Positions 1 through 11,900 of a DNA stretch of 64,000 bases are shown piece by piece. The position numbers and the translations under genes were made by a program. This DNA comes from Auricularia sp. M13 (taxonomy: Eukaryota; Basidiomycota; Agaricomycetes; Auriculariales; Auriculariaceae). The notes below the pieces were generated by a model, which was not told where the DNA came from, ran no database searches, and saw nothing but the letters and a program-made list of their open reading frames with translations. The stretch is taken from NCBI GenBank assembly GCA_037042915.1, contig CM073193.1, positions 7,254,001 to 7,318,000 of the forward strand. The letters run 5' to 3'. The number at the start of each line of letters is the position of its first letter. The first letter of the stretch is position 1.

Positions 1-1433
1 GGGCGAGCCATCGATCGCTGTCGTACCGACGCAGACCGTATATGAGTGACTTGATGGGTTCAAGGGATCGCTTGCGAAGGGCCAGGTCTCCGGACAATAT
101 GTGCAAGGAGCGTACAGTGGCCATTTTTGGCTTTACGAGGACGGTCGCCTCGAGCTTTGTTATTTGATCGTGATACCTTGACGGATGTTAGAAGACTTCA
201 GAACACTCGTGAGAGTCGTACCGGTCAATAACTTCAAGGGCTTGGTCTACAACCAGGTCCAACATGCTCTGGACCAGCAATGAGGGGTCGGCGGTAGAAC
301 GCAGGATACTATCCCGCATTTTGAGACGGGACATGATGGGTGCAGCGAAGTCCGCGCTGGGTTTCGCATAGATGGTAATGACGGTGCCATCGCGCCACAG
401 GAGGATGAAGAGGTTATTGAGCGCAACGTCGACACGGTCATCGTCTTGCTTGAGAACACGCAGCTGTGCGCTGTCCGCCCTACGTTGCAAATCCTATTTC
501 CAGTCAGCCGGAGCATATGCAGCAATGGCGACCGTCAAGGCACCTGGTCGGGATGCTGCCAATGCTTGCCAGTCTCGAACGTCGCCTGCGTGGACTCGAG
601 ATCGCGACGACGTCTTGTGGACGTGGTGCTACTGCGACCTTTGCCAAAGAGGGTGGGGCGGGATGCAGAGGGCGTATCGACGTCATCCAGATCGATGTCG
701 TCTGGCGACGAGCTCCGGGGCTGGTCGGTGATGAGCTCGTCCTCGGGCGTGCCGCCTGCGACGGAGTGAGCCATGACGCGGAGGAACAGGTGCTTCATGA
801 AATAGCTTGATTTCGACCTCGAATTGGAGTGCGAGTGCAGAATGTCCTCGAGCGCCAGCGGATGTATGCCGTACTGGATGGTCAGAGCGGCCAGAATGTC
901 CCAGTCGACGCCGTCCACGTGGATCCAGCGCACCCGCGCCCAGTCTGGGCGGGCAGACTCGCTATGTGTGATCCAAGAGCGGAGACCCTCGTTGTCGAGC
1001 GTGCGTGTGGACGAGCGGACGCTGTTGTAGTCGATGACCGTGACCTCACACCGCGCACGCATGTGGCCATAGAGCTGGGCAGCCGTAAAGCGTCTCGGGT
1101 CGACGCCTGTAGTGTCGCGTCTCAGCAACGCAAAGCTCGGGGCACGGAGCACGAGACCGACTTGCCAGGCTCGGCGCCAGCGCCAGCCCTGTTGAAGCGT
1201 GTGGAGGACTTTTGCATATGCACGACCCTCTGCGCTATCGCCCTGAACCTGGACGCGGCGGGCCCCAGCGTCGATGTCCGCAGCGGCGCGGTGCTGGTGG
1301 AACGCGTTTCCGGGGCCGCGAACGGCGGCGGCAGCTGGGGACCGTCGCCGTAGACCGGCGATATCGGAGACACGGCGCCGTTGTCGGACGACGAGCTCGA
1401 GCTGGACGACGAAGTGCTTCTGTGGCCGGACAT
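1..1433 (-). CDS. CorA-family divalent metal ion channel (3' end missing)
   Basis: This is the soluble N-terminal part of a fungal CorA-like Mg2+/metal transporter; the gene runs off the left edge. The start [11 protein letters not shown] at 1433 opens a serine-rich low-complexity tail of about 30 residues. The family core follows: [18 protein letters not shown], then [10 protein letters not shown], then after an acidic insert a beta-rich stretch ([15 protein letters not shown]). An intron of about 47 bases near 165-215 joins VIDRY to [12 protein letters not shown], and the next exon reads [13 protein letters not shown] and LIYGLRRYD. These are family hallmarks of the long helix before the membrane part. 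The two C-terminal membrane helices and the GMN filter motif lie outside the window, so ion choice cannot be judged. It would sit in the plasma or vacuolar membrane. Family call firm; exact ion unknown. Confidence 0.85.
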
Positions 1434-2419
1434 GACGACTTGCAATTGGAGAGGAGAGAATCAGAGCTCCGACGTATTCGCGTCAGGTTCCTTGGCCCGC
1501 CATGCATCTCATGTACACGCTCGACGCGGACGGCAAACGCCTCTACACGCTCAAGGTCGGTCTTGGTCTCTCGTGCAATGGCCAGGCTGACACTGTATAT
1601 GCGCAGAAAACTACGGCTGACGGCAAGCTCACAAAATCTGCCCATCCTGGTGCGCCCACCACCCTGCTCCCGCACGGCTCCAGCCCAGCTCACGGCGCGT
1701 GCAGCACGCTTCTCTCCCGACGACAAGTTTTCGAGGCACCGGGTCACCATAAAAAAGCGTCATGGCGTCCTCCTTACCCAACTTCCCGCTCAGCCGATGT
1801 AAAAGCAGGCACCCGCATTCGTTGTATCTGTATCGCTGCGTGGAATGCAGTTTTTTTCCCGTCTCCCGAGAGTCCATGGCGCCTGCGTTCGGGCCTTGCG
1901 ATTGGCCTCGTGCAAAGCTATCTCACTAGTCCTTTAACTGACGCCTCTCCTATCCACTGGCGTTCTGGACGCTACTCATTGTCTTGGCGACTAAACAATT
2001 TCTGAGCGCGTGGAGCTCCATTTTTACTGGCTAACAATACATTTGCTGGAAAATCTCTCTTCACTGCTACATCGTGTATTCAATGGCCTCCCGTTGACAG
2101 CACTGGCAGTTACCCAGCAACTACTCGAGTTTGGTGAGTTCTGTCGCGCAATGCGCCGATCGTGTTGACCGAACTTGCAGCTGACTGACCCGAGTAACCG
2201 ACAAGCATGAAGCTCCCAAGCCTGGTCCTCCAGTCGAAACGCCTCCGTCACCGGCCGACTAGACCTCTTAGGAGGCCACGGGGCCTGAATATCCGACCAC
2301 AGCCGCCGCTTTAACGCTACGCTTGCACTTCCGCGATTGAGCTCTATCCGCCGACCCGGATCGCGACAAGTGAAATATGCGGCGCGACCGTCACACCCGC
2401 GTTTCCTCTCCCTTCCACC
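1434..2419. other. Intergenic, divergent promoter region
   Basis: Nearly 1 kb between the CorA-like gene (leftward) and the DUF6534 gene (rightward). I find no coding signal that holds up in it. It must carry both promoters and 5' leaders. Confidence 0.6.
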
Positions 2420-3813
2420 ATGTCCAATGTGTCCCAGTACCCGCCGCAAGTGCAGTACATCGTTGATCACCCGACGAAGACCGTGGGGACTTGGTTCTGT
2501 CCGTTGCGCCCACTTCCTCACGCTACTTGCACTGACGCGTCGCCCAGGCGGCGGCTTTGGGGACTTCCTCCTCATGGGCGCCGTGCTATCCATGGTCAGT
2601 CTTCCTCGACAAGTAAAACGCTTGAATGCTCATGTGGATATAGACAGCTACTTATTGGTCACAATATCGCGCCTCAGACGCCCTGATAAACAGAATATTT
2701 GTCGTGGTTGCCTTCATTCTCAACGTTCTGCTCACAATACAGTTTGCGGCGACGCTTTGGCACAAGGTATGTTGTCAGCACGCATGCTGGTTGTTCCTCA
2801 ACGTTGTTCCTATCAGTTGATCATTGGATTTGGAGACTACCTAGCGGCCGCATATTCGTCGCCCTGGTACATCACATTCGAGCCGCTTACGGTAAGTGCA
2901 TTCATGCATCTTCTAGGTCCACCACTCATACTCTATAGGCCGCAATCGTGTGCTTTGCGGCGCAGTTATTCTTCATCGTTCGATTGTGGCGAATGCTGGG
3001 CGGCCTTCGATTTCTCCTCGTTCTTCTCGTGCCTACTATGCTCATGGGCCTTGCCGGCTATATTGCCATCGTGCGTTTCTTTGCCTGCGCGACTGGTTTT
3101 CGTTGACTTGTGTGCACAGACTGTACAGATCAACATGATGGCGTCAGTTGAGACCATGGCAAACCTCACTAAAACCTGCTACGTGGCGACCGTCGGCGTC
3201 GTTGCATCGGACGTCATCGTAACTATTGCAAGTACGCCTACGTCCTGTCCAATTTACTCTGCTCTGAGGACTGAACGCGTTATCTTCCAGGCTCCTATTA
3301 TCTGAATAAGTTCAAGACCGGTTACAAACGGCATGTGTTATTCCATAGCCCTTATATTTGTGCTAAACGATTCGGTTACAGGACCGATTCCTTGATTGCG
3401 CGCCTGCTGCACTTGACTTGGGTCACGGCCGCCTTCCCCACCGTCTGCGCCACCCTCAACCTCGTTCTCTACGTTACCCTCGCGTCGACGGGTAACTCTA
3501 CCTTCATAGCGTGAGCAGTTTTTTAATGGACATTCTCTCACCTTTTTGACGTCTCCTGGGACAGTTTCAACATGATTGCGCCAAAGCTCTACACCATCTC
3601 CATGCTGTACACCCTCAACTCGCGACAGGGACTCACCGATCGCGATAACGCCTACTGCATGAGCACCGATATCCACGCAGGCATCACAACTGATACTGTG
3701 CGCTTCACCGGCGGCCGGTCAGACAATGGCGACATCGAATTCCGCAAAACTAACGTATCTGGAGTGCGTTGCCCCCTGCTATATCGACGGCTACCCTCTG
3801 CTGATAGGTTTGA
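2420..3813 (+). CDS. DUF6534-type seven-helix membrane protein
   Basis: A multi-exon gene for a polytopic membrane protein of the large basidiomycete DUF6534 family, whose function is unknown. The start MSNVSQYPPQVQYIVDH at 2420 is followed by about six short introns. Joined exons read GGFGDFLLMGAVLSM, then a helix RIFVVVAFILNVLLTIQF, then WYITFEPLTAAIVCFAAQ, FLLVLLVPTMLMGLAGY, VASDVIVTIASYYL, a juxtamembrane TDSLIARLLHLTW and the family signature FNMIAPKLYTISMLYTLNSR near 3570-3615. That last motif (asparagine-serine-arginine after the final helix) is what identifies the family. A short polar tail ends at a TGA at 3811-3813 if the last 44-base intron is removed, or at 3820 if it is kept. About 330 residues. 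Nothing in the context points to a role. Confidence 0.78.
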
Positions 3814-4308
3814 CTTGTAGGACGACGACATAAAGTCTCATTCCGTATAGCTCACGAGATACCATATGTCATAAAATTAACTGTATCATACTGTACTCAC
3901 CTGGGCGCGCTTCTGGGCGTTCTGGGCGTGACTGCTAATGGGCGTAAGCACTACGATGGTTGTAATATATGTAGACCTGAGACTAGACTAGCATGTGATG
4001 GTAATTGTTTGCATGGCAATGGTCGACGTTACCGTATGCGGCCTGCGACTCACAGTCTACAAAAAACTCAACCGTGAAAATACATTACGCGTTTGGACAC
4101 AAGGGTCACAGGGCGAGTCGAGTGTAGCATTCGTCGGACTGAGCCGACTCAGACGAGTCCAATATTCCCAGCGCTTGCAATCTCGCCCTTCAGCATAGAC
4201 GCTATTGTTCAGACAGTTTCTGGCCTGGAAAGGAAACCATAGTGTGCTAGCCGGTGGGTATCGCAAACCCGGCTAATTTTCATACATATCTGATTTTTGT
4301 CCTTGCAG
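3814..4308. other. Intergenic
   Basis: About 0.5 kb holding the 3' end of the DUF6534 gene and the leader of the next gene. The sequence just before 4309 (pyrimidine tract ending in TTGCAG) looks like a 3' splice site, so a 5'-UTR intron or an unseen upstream exon is likely here. Confidence 0.5.
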
Positions 4309-5970
4309 ATGTTGCAGTCGCGCGCTCGCTGCATCCTTCCTGCCCATGCTGCCCGTCTGTCCTCTGGGTCTCGTTCTATTGGCTTTCCTCTCGTTCGACG
4401 CAGATGGCTGGCCTGGAGTGTCTACAAAAAGGGCGACCCCACTGTCTCAGAGACGAACGGATACATCCTACGTCGCCGGCAACGGGGCGAGAGCCTCGAA
4501 AAGACGCTTGGTTATGTGTCTTCAATCATGGCCGCTGGATTCGAGCCAAATGAAGGCACCCTCGCCGCTGTCATGGCCACCGACGTATACTCGAGTGCGC
4601 AAGTTCTCGATCTTGCTCAGAAGCTAGGAGTCAGTCTCGAGAAAGGAGACGCATGGGGTCTCATGTTTAGAAACATCGTTATCGATAGGAACGGCCTCGT
4701 CAAGAGCACGGCCCTCGACTTTGCGATGCAGCAATACGACGCGCTGGCGGCCGCTGGATACCGACTGCCGCGTAATCCTTTCATCTCGTTGCTCCACCAA
4801 GCCTCGCTCTCCGATATGCAGGAAGCAAAAAGTATTATTACGTGGTTGTCGAATGCGCGATCCGATACCTCTTGGTCTATCTCGCCTAGGGCGCAGACCC
4901 TGCTCGCGGCGCACCTAAACGTCAAGTTCTCCAACCGCGCTGCACTCTTTCGCAGGGGCATCATAAACATGGAGCACGAGAGGCTTCATGCGGATCCTGT
5001 CGTGAACAAATGCATACAGGCCATCTGGCTTTCCAGGAATCATGTCGATGCGGCGCAGGCGATTTTCGAACTTTGTGGTCCTGGTTCAACCGGGGATACT
5101 TTCATGGCGGCATGGAAGGTGCTGTGCCACACACGATATCGCCAGAGCTACGCACCCGATTCCAAGGTGCTCCGCAAGGGCCACGATTTCGCCATGCGGC
5201 GGTATTGCCTGCACCTGCCCGTCCTCTCAACGTTCGCGATAGGTTACGCTGCATCCGCGCGTAAACTAAAAGCTGAATCATCGGACCGTGCACTACTTGG
5301 GCTGAAGCAGGCCCTGACCGTCTCCGATGGAGCAATAGGCGTAGCCAATTTGATTAACAGAATGCTCGGCTCTAGCCACGCTCCTGTGACCCGCGGCGCA
5401 CTCGTCAAACTTGTGGCCCCGACGGGCGATCATGATGCTCTGTTGGGCATGTGGTCCTCGTATTGTCGAAGTAGCCCGTCGCAGAATAACGATGTGCTAA
5501 ATGTCGCCCTGTCGGCTTGCACGGGGGGCAAGGGGCTCCGTACTGCACGCGAAATTCTACGTCTCGCCCACCAGAATTGGACGGATTTCGCCCCGGATGC
5601 TCGCAACTGGGCGACCTTCATCCAATGCCTTGCTGATAGCAACGAGCTGCAGCCTGCACTTGAATGCGCGCGAGACCGACTGCGGCGACATCCTGACCAG
5701 TGGATGGCGCTTCTGCCTATTTTGGACTGCGCCTGTCGGATGGACCAGCTTGGGTCGACGAGGGCTTTCCTCAAAACGAAGCTGGGAGAGCTTTTTACGA
5801 ACCCGCGAGTCCTGTTCCACGCCTCACAACTGCGAAAAATCTCAAAAGCGCAATATGGCTTTACACAGGGATTAGCATCCTCGTCGATGGATCTGCTCGA
5901 AACGCAGAGCAAACCAACAGAACCCCCACCAGTCGACGCCTCCTCTGATATCCCTCAGCTCGATCTCTGA
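4309..5970 (+). CDS. PPR-like mitochondrial helical-repeat protein
   Basis: A single long exon of about 550 residues. The first 35 residues (MLQSRARCILPAHAARLSS and following) are rich in Arg, Ser and Ala with no acid, typical of a mitochondrial presequence. The remainder is alpha-helical with loosely spaced repeats of about 35 residues, such as NGYILRRRQRGESLEKTLGY, DVLNVALSACTGGKGLRTAR and NWATFIQCLADSNELQPALE, which resemble the first helix of PPR units. This suggests an RNA-binding factor of mitochondrial expression. Repeats are too degenerate to count by eye, so it could also be a TPR-like protein. The ATG follows directly on a splice-acceptor-like TTGCAG, so a coding exon further upstream cannot be excluded. 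Confidence 0.7.
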   Translation: MLQSRARCILPAHAARLSSGSRSIGFPLVRRRWLAWSVYKKGDPTVSETNGYILRRRQRGESLEKTLGYVSSIMAAGFEPNEGTLAAVMATDVYSSAQVLDLAQKLGVSLEKGDAWGLMFRNIVIDRNGLVKSTALDFAMQQYDALAAAGYRLPRNPFISLLHQASLSDMQEAKSIITWLSNARSDTSWSISPRAQTLLAAHLNVKFSNRAALFRRGIINMEHERLHADPVVNKCIQAIWLSRNHVDAAQAIFELCGPGSTGDTFMAAWKVLCHTRYRQSYAPDSKVLRKGHDFAMRRYCLHLPVLSTFAIGYAASARKLKAESSDRALLGLKQALTVSDGAIGVANLINRMLGSSHAPVTRGALVKLVAPTGDHDALLGMWSSYCRSSPSQNNDVLNVALSACTGGKGLRTAREILRLAHQNWTDFAPDARNWATFIQCLADSNELQPALECARDRLRRHPDQWMALLPILDCACRMDQLGSTRAFLKTKLGELFTNPRVLFHASQLRKISKAQYGFTQGLASSSMDLLETQSKPTEPPPVDASSDIPQLDL

Positions 5971-6222
5971 TGATATTCCTGGGACTCAGATCATCCCGTC
6001 GGAGCTGTGACGGGGTCATGTAGGATTGAAGAGCACCGTCGACGTGCTTATCCAGCACCAAATCAATCCGCATCGATGCGCCTTCATCAATCCGCGTATT
6101 TCGTCGCATCTAGATTTTCCTGAAATTACCACGTTGTTCTGGCCTCTGCCAGCAGGATGCCTTCACTGTATTATCCATCCGCACAAATGTATAGAATTGT
6201 ATTGTTATGGTCATCATACAAG

Positions 6223-7304
6223 CTATGGTTCTGCTTCCCGCATATTGCGCACACGTTCAGCAGCAGTCCAATTGTCCCGTCCACCGAAATCAATGGCCAT
6301 GCCTGCGTCCATGTTGATATGTAACTCCCAAACGTGGTCAGCCTTAGCCCTCCAGCTGTCGCCTCTGCAGCAAAGGAGCATCAATTCTGGTATCACCTCT
6401 GCTCACGAACGACTCACGTGGCGGTACCGTACATGGCTCCAGCACCAAGCACGACCCGCAGAGTGCGGTCTTTGTTCGATTGCGCGTCGTACACCCAGAT
6501 TTGTGGCCCTGAATAGACCTCGCGCAATCCATCGCGCCCTACCAGTCGGTTTGCGGGAGGCGCCTTGCCCACATAGTCCAAGGGCCGATTAAGAGCACGA
6601 GCAATGTGCAAGTCGTTGAGTAGCCTGAGGGCACCGATGTTGGAAATTTGGTCAAACCGGGAGTCGGTAAGAAAGATCAGCGCGCGTGTGTCGGCCTCGT
6701 CCTCGTTCGTTTCCGCTGCAGAGGACGACTGTGCGTTGACTGCGGTGTTGGCTGCGGTCTCGGGTCCACCTCCATGTCATCTTCGCCGTTGTCGCTCCCC
6801 TCGCCGTCCGAGGAGCCCGAGGAGGCATCGTCGGCGTCCTCATCGACGTCCTTCGAAAGAGTATTCCACCCGTCACGCTCGGCAGATTCGATCGCCCCAC
6901 GAACGCTTGCCCAAGCTGCGTCGTCGGAGAAATCAGCCCGGACGACGATGCCTTTGGTTTTGACGACGACGCTGGCCTTCGCGTCCGCAAAATCGAACGG
7001 ATCTGGGAGCTCAGAAAAGGGATCCTGCGCCGTTTCGGGAACCTATAATAGCAGTATCAGCGTCTGTGCGTTGCTGATGTACACGACGGCGACGCACAGG
7101 CAATGCATTCCGTTCATCCTTGGACAGCTTCCAGAAGTGCTCGGCAAGCGCGAGCCTGAGTTGACGCCGAGACTGGCTTTGCTGAGCACCGGCTGTAGCG
7201 ACGCTTGTCTACAATAGCTCGATAATCGTCCACGAGCTGCGCTCATCGCTGCGTACGTTCAGAAATGCCAACCACTGAGGCGAATCTGCGTATGTTTGTG
7301 CCAT
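6223..7304 (-). CDS. Unrecognised conserved-looking protein, DUF6924-like segment
   Basis: A gene that shows only when short introns are removed. From the start MAQTYADSPQWLAFLNVRSD (7304) the reading is: IIELL, an intron, LRLALAEHFWKLSKDERNAL, an intron of about 55 bases, VPETAQDPFSELPDPFDFAD, then KGIVVRADFSDDAAWASVRG. An acidic Asp/Ser/Gly/Glu linker and an intron of about 41 bases follow, then ALIFLTDSRFDQISNIGALR, GPQIWVYDAQSNKDRTLRVV, and after a last intron DHVWELHINMDAGMAIDFGG with a stop at 6223. The piece VVRADFSDDAAW recalls the bacterial DUF6924 family, but this is a weak match made from memory. About 290 residues, no signal or membrane segment. Codon-level coherence across four introns argues that the gene is real; function unknown. 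The start is the first in-frame ATG that fits. Confidence 0.6.
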
Positions 7305-7951
7305 TCCTGCGATCTGGGGTCACGAAGATGTCAATCAGCGGGCAAAGTTTCGAGTGGGTATGGCATGCGAGTCAGAGAGAAGATTCGGCGTGGGCTATGT
7401 CCACAGCGATCACGCTACAGCGCTGCTGCTGCGGCAGCCTGCAGTCATAGGGTGGTGATACATCGATATCATCGTAACATAGAATTGAATGACTCTTACT
7501 TACACTTGTTGTCTGCAGCAAGCAGGATCTATGAACGGTCGGGTCAGGGAAGACAAGCTGGATCTAAAAATTGAACTGCAAGTCCGCATGCACGTGCCCA
7601 CGACGCGACCGTGGCTACTTTGAGCAACATTTGCTCCCTCCACAGATGAAAGGCGTCATGGGCATATTATGTCGTGAGCGAGTATTATGATAATTGATTC
7701 AGAGCCTGAGGCTCAGGATTTGAAAAGTATACAAATGAGCGGGGCAAGATATCGGTGGTGTACAACACAAATGGCAGGTTAGCCTATTAGGGGGCGGGGA
7801 AAGACCAACAGGTCGCACTTTCAGGCACTAGCCTGTGCCTCCTGGACAGTGATGGAAGAGAAATCCGATTCAGGCAGAGTACTGCGGCGTTGAGCGAGTT
7901 TCTGCAATTGACGTTATTTCAATGACAGCCCTCGCACAGAACAATCGAAAC
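7305..7951. other. Intergenic
   Basis: About 650 bases between two leftward genes: the 3' side of the small membrane protein and the promoter of the DUF6924-like gene. No coding or repeat signal seen. Confidence 0.5.
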
Positions 7952-8458
7952 TCACAGCCTTGAGCCTGTCGACGAAGACTGAGATGGAATCAGTGAGACT
8001 TCAAGGATGTCGACGACCTGGATGCCGTTTCGTGAGCGACCTAGACCAGGATATATGCAGTAAGAGAGGCACGTACGACACCCGCAGCCTCATCTCCGAG
8101 GTTGATCTTACGCCCCTTAACAGTGGCAGGCTCTTCAACCTGCTCGTCTTCGACAGACGCGTCGTCGTCGTCCGGTACAGTCTCGCGCGAGAGCCGGAGG
8201 ACCCACTCCTCCTTGACCTTGCGCTCCTTGCGCGACCTGCGCTTCACCTCTGCCTCCTTAAGGGCCTTGCGCTGCTGCGACGACCGCATCCACCAGTACG
8301 TGGCGCCGGCGCCGAGCAGCAGCCACCAAAATCGTGTGCGCATACCCGCGCGGCCACCGGCGGCTCCCCAGCGACCGCCGTATGCGTAGGTGCGAGAGAA
8401 GCCGGCAGCTGGGAAGTCCCAGTCGAGTTGGAATTGGTACATGCTGGGGTCAGACATT
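7952..8458 (-). CDS. Small single-pass membrane protein, unknown
   Basis: A protein of about 150 residues. The start MSDPSMYQFQLDWDFPAAGF at 8458 is chosen over an upstream in-frame ATG because the upstream stretch is low in family-like composition. A hydrophobic segment (RFWWLLLGAGATYWWM, about residues 38-53) is followed by a strongly basic helix (KEAEVKRRSRKERKVKEEW) and an acidic patch (ETVPDDDDASVEDEQVEE). An intron of about 59 bases joins GDEAAGV to a final exon reading VVDILEVSLIPSQ, stop at 7952. The single helix with a charged tail suggests a small organelle membrane protein. I do not recognise a family. Confidence 0.55.
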
Positions 8459-8955
8459 GCTGTAGTTTGTGAGAGCTCGACGCTGGTTAAATACGCTGTA
8501 AGCAGCAGTTGCCGAGCAGGCGCGTCAACGCCACGGGCCGAAGCCGCAGCCTCTGCGGCCAGGACCACGTCAGCCCCCGAGTCTCGCACGCGCGTCGGCG
8601 GCATTGATATGTTAGTAACTATAATCCTGAGCCGGACAGGATTGTACACGTGGAAGTGATTCAGAAAGAACTAGAGTCATATTTCCACAAATTGCTACAA
8701 GGAGAGACAAGTGCACCTAACATGCATAAGACAACAAGACCAGAGCGAGCCAAGTGAGTGTTCCAGACGATTGCAACGACCAGGAGATCCGATTTGAAAG
8801 AAAAATGAAAAGGTAAATGTGTTGTGTGTGGGAAGATGATGTGAGAGGCTTTGGGCTCAGTAAGGTGAGTTTCTAAGGTAAGAAATGCATGCATGATAGG
8901 ATGAGAGCAAATATTATACCAGATGACAGCGAAAAAAAAAAAAAAAGCAGCGACA
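8459..8955. other. Intergenic, 3' of the kinase gene
   Basis: About 0.5 kb holding the 3' end of the MAPKKK gene and the promoter of the small membrane protein. A run of about 17 A (8930-8946) reads as a poly-T tract in the kinase transcript, starting about 10 bases after the kinase stop codon. Confidence 0.5.
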
Positions 8956-11900
8956 TCATGATGTTCCAGTGAAGCCCGTAAAGGTCCAGCCAGGTTTGGG
9001 CACGAGGTATGAGTGTTGGCGGAGAGCGGCCGCAGTAGGGCGTCTTGTCGGATCCCTGAAGAACACGAAGTCAGATAAAGGCAAATAAGGGTGCAATGCG
9101 CTACAACGTACTTTTCGAAGCACAGGCCGCAGAAGTCGCGACCCACGTCGGATAGATTGGGGATGGGCGGTGCCTCTTTCGCGGTGCCGACCTTGTACAT
9201 GACCGCTACGAAGTTGTCGTCCTGCCACGGACGACGCCCGGTCATCATCTCGACGTACACGCAGCCCAGTGACCAGATATCAACTTTGGCATTGTACCCT
9301 TGACCTCCGTTTTGGAGGACTTCGGGTGCCATCCAGAAGATCGAGCCCTGCATGTTCGTTGCCGCGGCATCGAACTTGTCAGCGTCAGCTGTGGGCATCG
9401 GTTAGTTCACGTGAACGCCCAGAACAGAAAAAGCCCGTACCAGTGCGCTTGGATATGCCAAAGTCAGAGATCTTGCAAACACCAGACGGGTCGACTAGAA
9501 TATTATCGCCCTTGAGATCCTAATCACTCGTTAGCGGCTAATGACAATCGTGAGGAATAAGTCCGAACTCTGTGCCAGACGCCGCGCGAATGAAGGTACT
9601 CTAAGCCGCTCAACATTTGGAAAGTGAACGACTTGGAGACCTCCTCGTCGAACTTGCCGACCTTGCGCAAGACACCGCCGATGGATCCACCGGGTACATA
9701 CTCCAGGAACCTGCAAGCAGAATGCGATGGATTAGCAAGAACCCATGGACGAGAGAGAATAATCTTCACAAGTTGAAATAATCCGTCGTTTCCTCAAAGC
9801 CCAAATACTGCACAACGTTGGGATGGTCGAGGTCGCGCAGCACGTTACTTTCCGACTTGATGGCCTCGACGACGGTTGTCTGGCGCGCATCCGCTTTGTC
9901 GCTGGCGGTCTTGGGCAGCTCGACCTGCTTCACGGCAATCATCTCGCCCGTGTTGCCGTTCAGCGCCAGATACACCTTGCCATAGGTGCCTTTGCCGATG
10001 AGGTCGCCTTTAATCCAACGCGTCACAGCTACGGTGGATCAGGAAAAGGAAAAACAAGACATATAATAGCTCTTACGTCGAGCGGCCGTCGAGCTCGGGG
10101 ACTCGGGAATAGACGAGGAAGGGCCACTGCGGCCAGCGCCAGGTGTCACCTCCTCGACCTTCGTGCCCCACAACTTCGTGCTTCGTTTCCTGCGCATGGC
10201 CGCCTCTGGTGACTCGACCTTCGATGACTTGTCCATGTACTTCTTTCCCTGCGAAGCAACGTTACGAATCGTCTTCCGATGCTTCATCTGTGCGCCGCCA
10301 CCGCCTGCGCCTGCGCCGCCGCGCGTGAGCGGACTACCCGTCTGTGCTGAGGCAGACAGTGGTGTGTTTGGACTGCCGCCACTGTCGCCGCCACCAGAGT
10401 CAACAGTGATGAGCGGCTTGTCAAGGTCATGTTCCGGGAAAAACTCCTCGAGATGCTCGTAAACCTCCTGAGGGGGAGGACGGACATTCCACGTGACGCT
10501 GGCGCGATTGATGAACCTGCTCTGTGGACGCGGCTTGGACTGACGCGGCAGCGATTCAATGGGCGATCCCGATGTCGACGACGGGGGAATGGGAACATCA
10601 TCAATTTTGACCTGGATGGCCGGTTGAGGTGCGCGAACCCATATTGTGTCCTCGTCGGGGTCGCTTGGAGATGGTAATTGCGTTGCTGAAGGCGGGGTCG
10701 CCTGCGAGGAGGGCGTAGGTTGCGGTGGGCGCACCCAGATGGTATCCCCGTCGTCATCAGGAGGCAGCAGAGGCATATCTGTGCTGATGGGCGGAAGTTG
10801 CGGCGGACCTCCACCCATATAATGCGTGAACGATGGCTTGTTATCTGCTCTCAGTGTAGACTCGTCGTCACGAATAGGACTGTCAATGCGCGTATCCTCG
10901 CCATAATCGTTCGAGCTGGACGAATCTTGGTCTGGCGAACTTGGACGTCTGCCAGGTCCACGCGCATCGGTATCGCTCCAAGCAGGGCGCCGCGAGCTTG
11001 AGGTTGAGGAGTGGAGTGAATAGCCGACGGGCTGCCCTTTATGGGGATCTGCCGACTGAGGGGGGCGGCCGTCGTGATTCCGCATAGTGGAGGCATCTGC
11101 ACGCGTTGTAGGACCCCCGTTGCGTAATAGGTCGAAGCTCTTGGCTGGCTTCAAGATTTGAGGCGAACTAAGTTGGGACGACGCAGGCGATACTTGGTAA
11201 GACAAGCCCGGGCGCGATCTGAGCGACTGGCCCGTGACGAGCCAGTTAGCGTCGACCGGACGTGCAGATTGCGGCGACCATCCGGGTGTGTTATGAGGCG
11301 CCGACGGCGCCGGTGCTTTAGGCGGGGGTGGAATGGGCAGCGCAGTCCTGAAGCCAGCCTTCTTCCCTGATGAGGGACGCCTTACGGGCGGCCGAGCGTG
11401 AGCGTGCAGAAGGCCAGAGTCCGCCGAGTTCTGTCGGGAGCTGCTTGTGGCCGACGGGGTCGGCGGCAGCGGCTGCCTGTTGTAGTAGTCCGCAGAACGC
11501 CGAAGCTCGGTGTACCGCCATGAACCTGTACTCTGGGGGCCGCGGGATGCGGGGGCAGTCCTGTGGTCGGACTTGGGGATGTAGCACGTCCGTGCGCTGG
11601 ATACTGGCGGATAGGCGAGCCAGAGACTGCGGATGGCGGCGAATTGGACCATCCTCCGTTCGGCATGCGCGGGCGACGGTGCCTGCGGGGGTCAGGGTCG
11701 GCCTCGGAGCCGGACGCGGTGTACCCCCCCTGACCGCCACTGACGGATGAAGACAACGAAGGGTCGCGCTGGCTGCCGGCCGGCCTGGGAATCGCGATGG
11801 ACGGACCCGTCGCCGGCGGGATGGGCAGTGGCGCTGAGTGTTGATCCGTGGCGGCCAGGCGGGGTCGGCGCGCGCGAGGAACTTGAGCGAGCCCTTGCGG

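Noticed and set aside
2337-3305. 322-codon frame across the DUF6534 gene
   Set aside because: It reads through introns and a wrong frame; the spliced DUF6534 reading fits the family much better.
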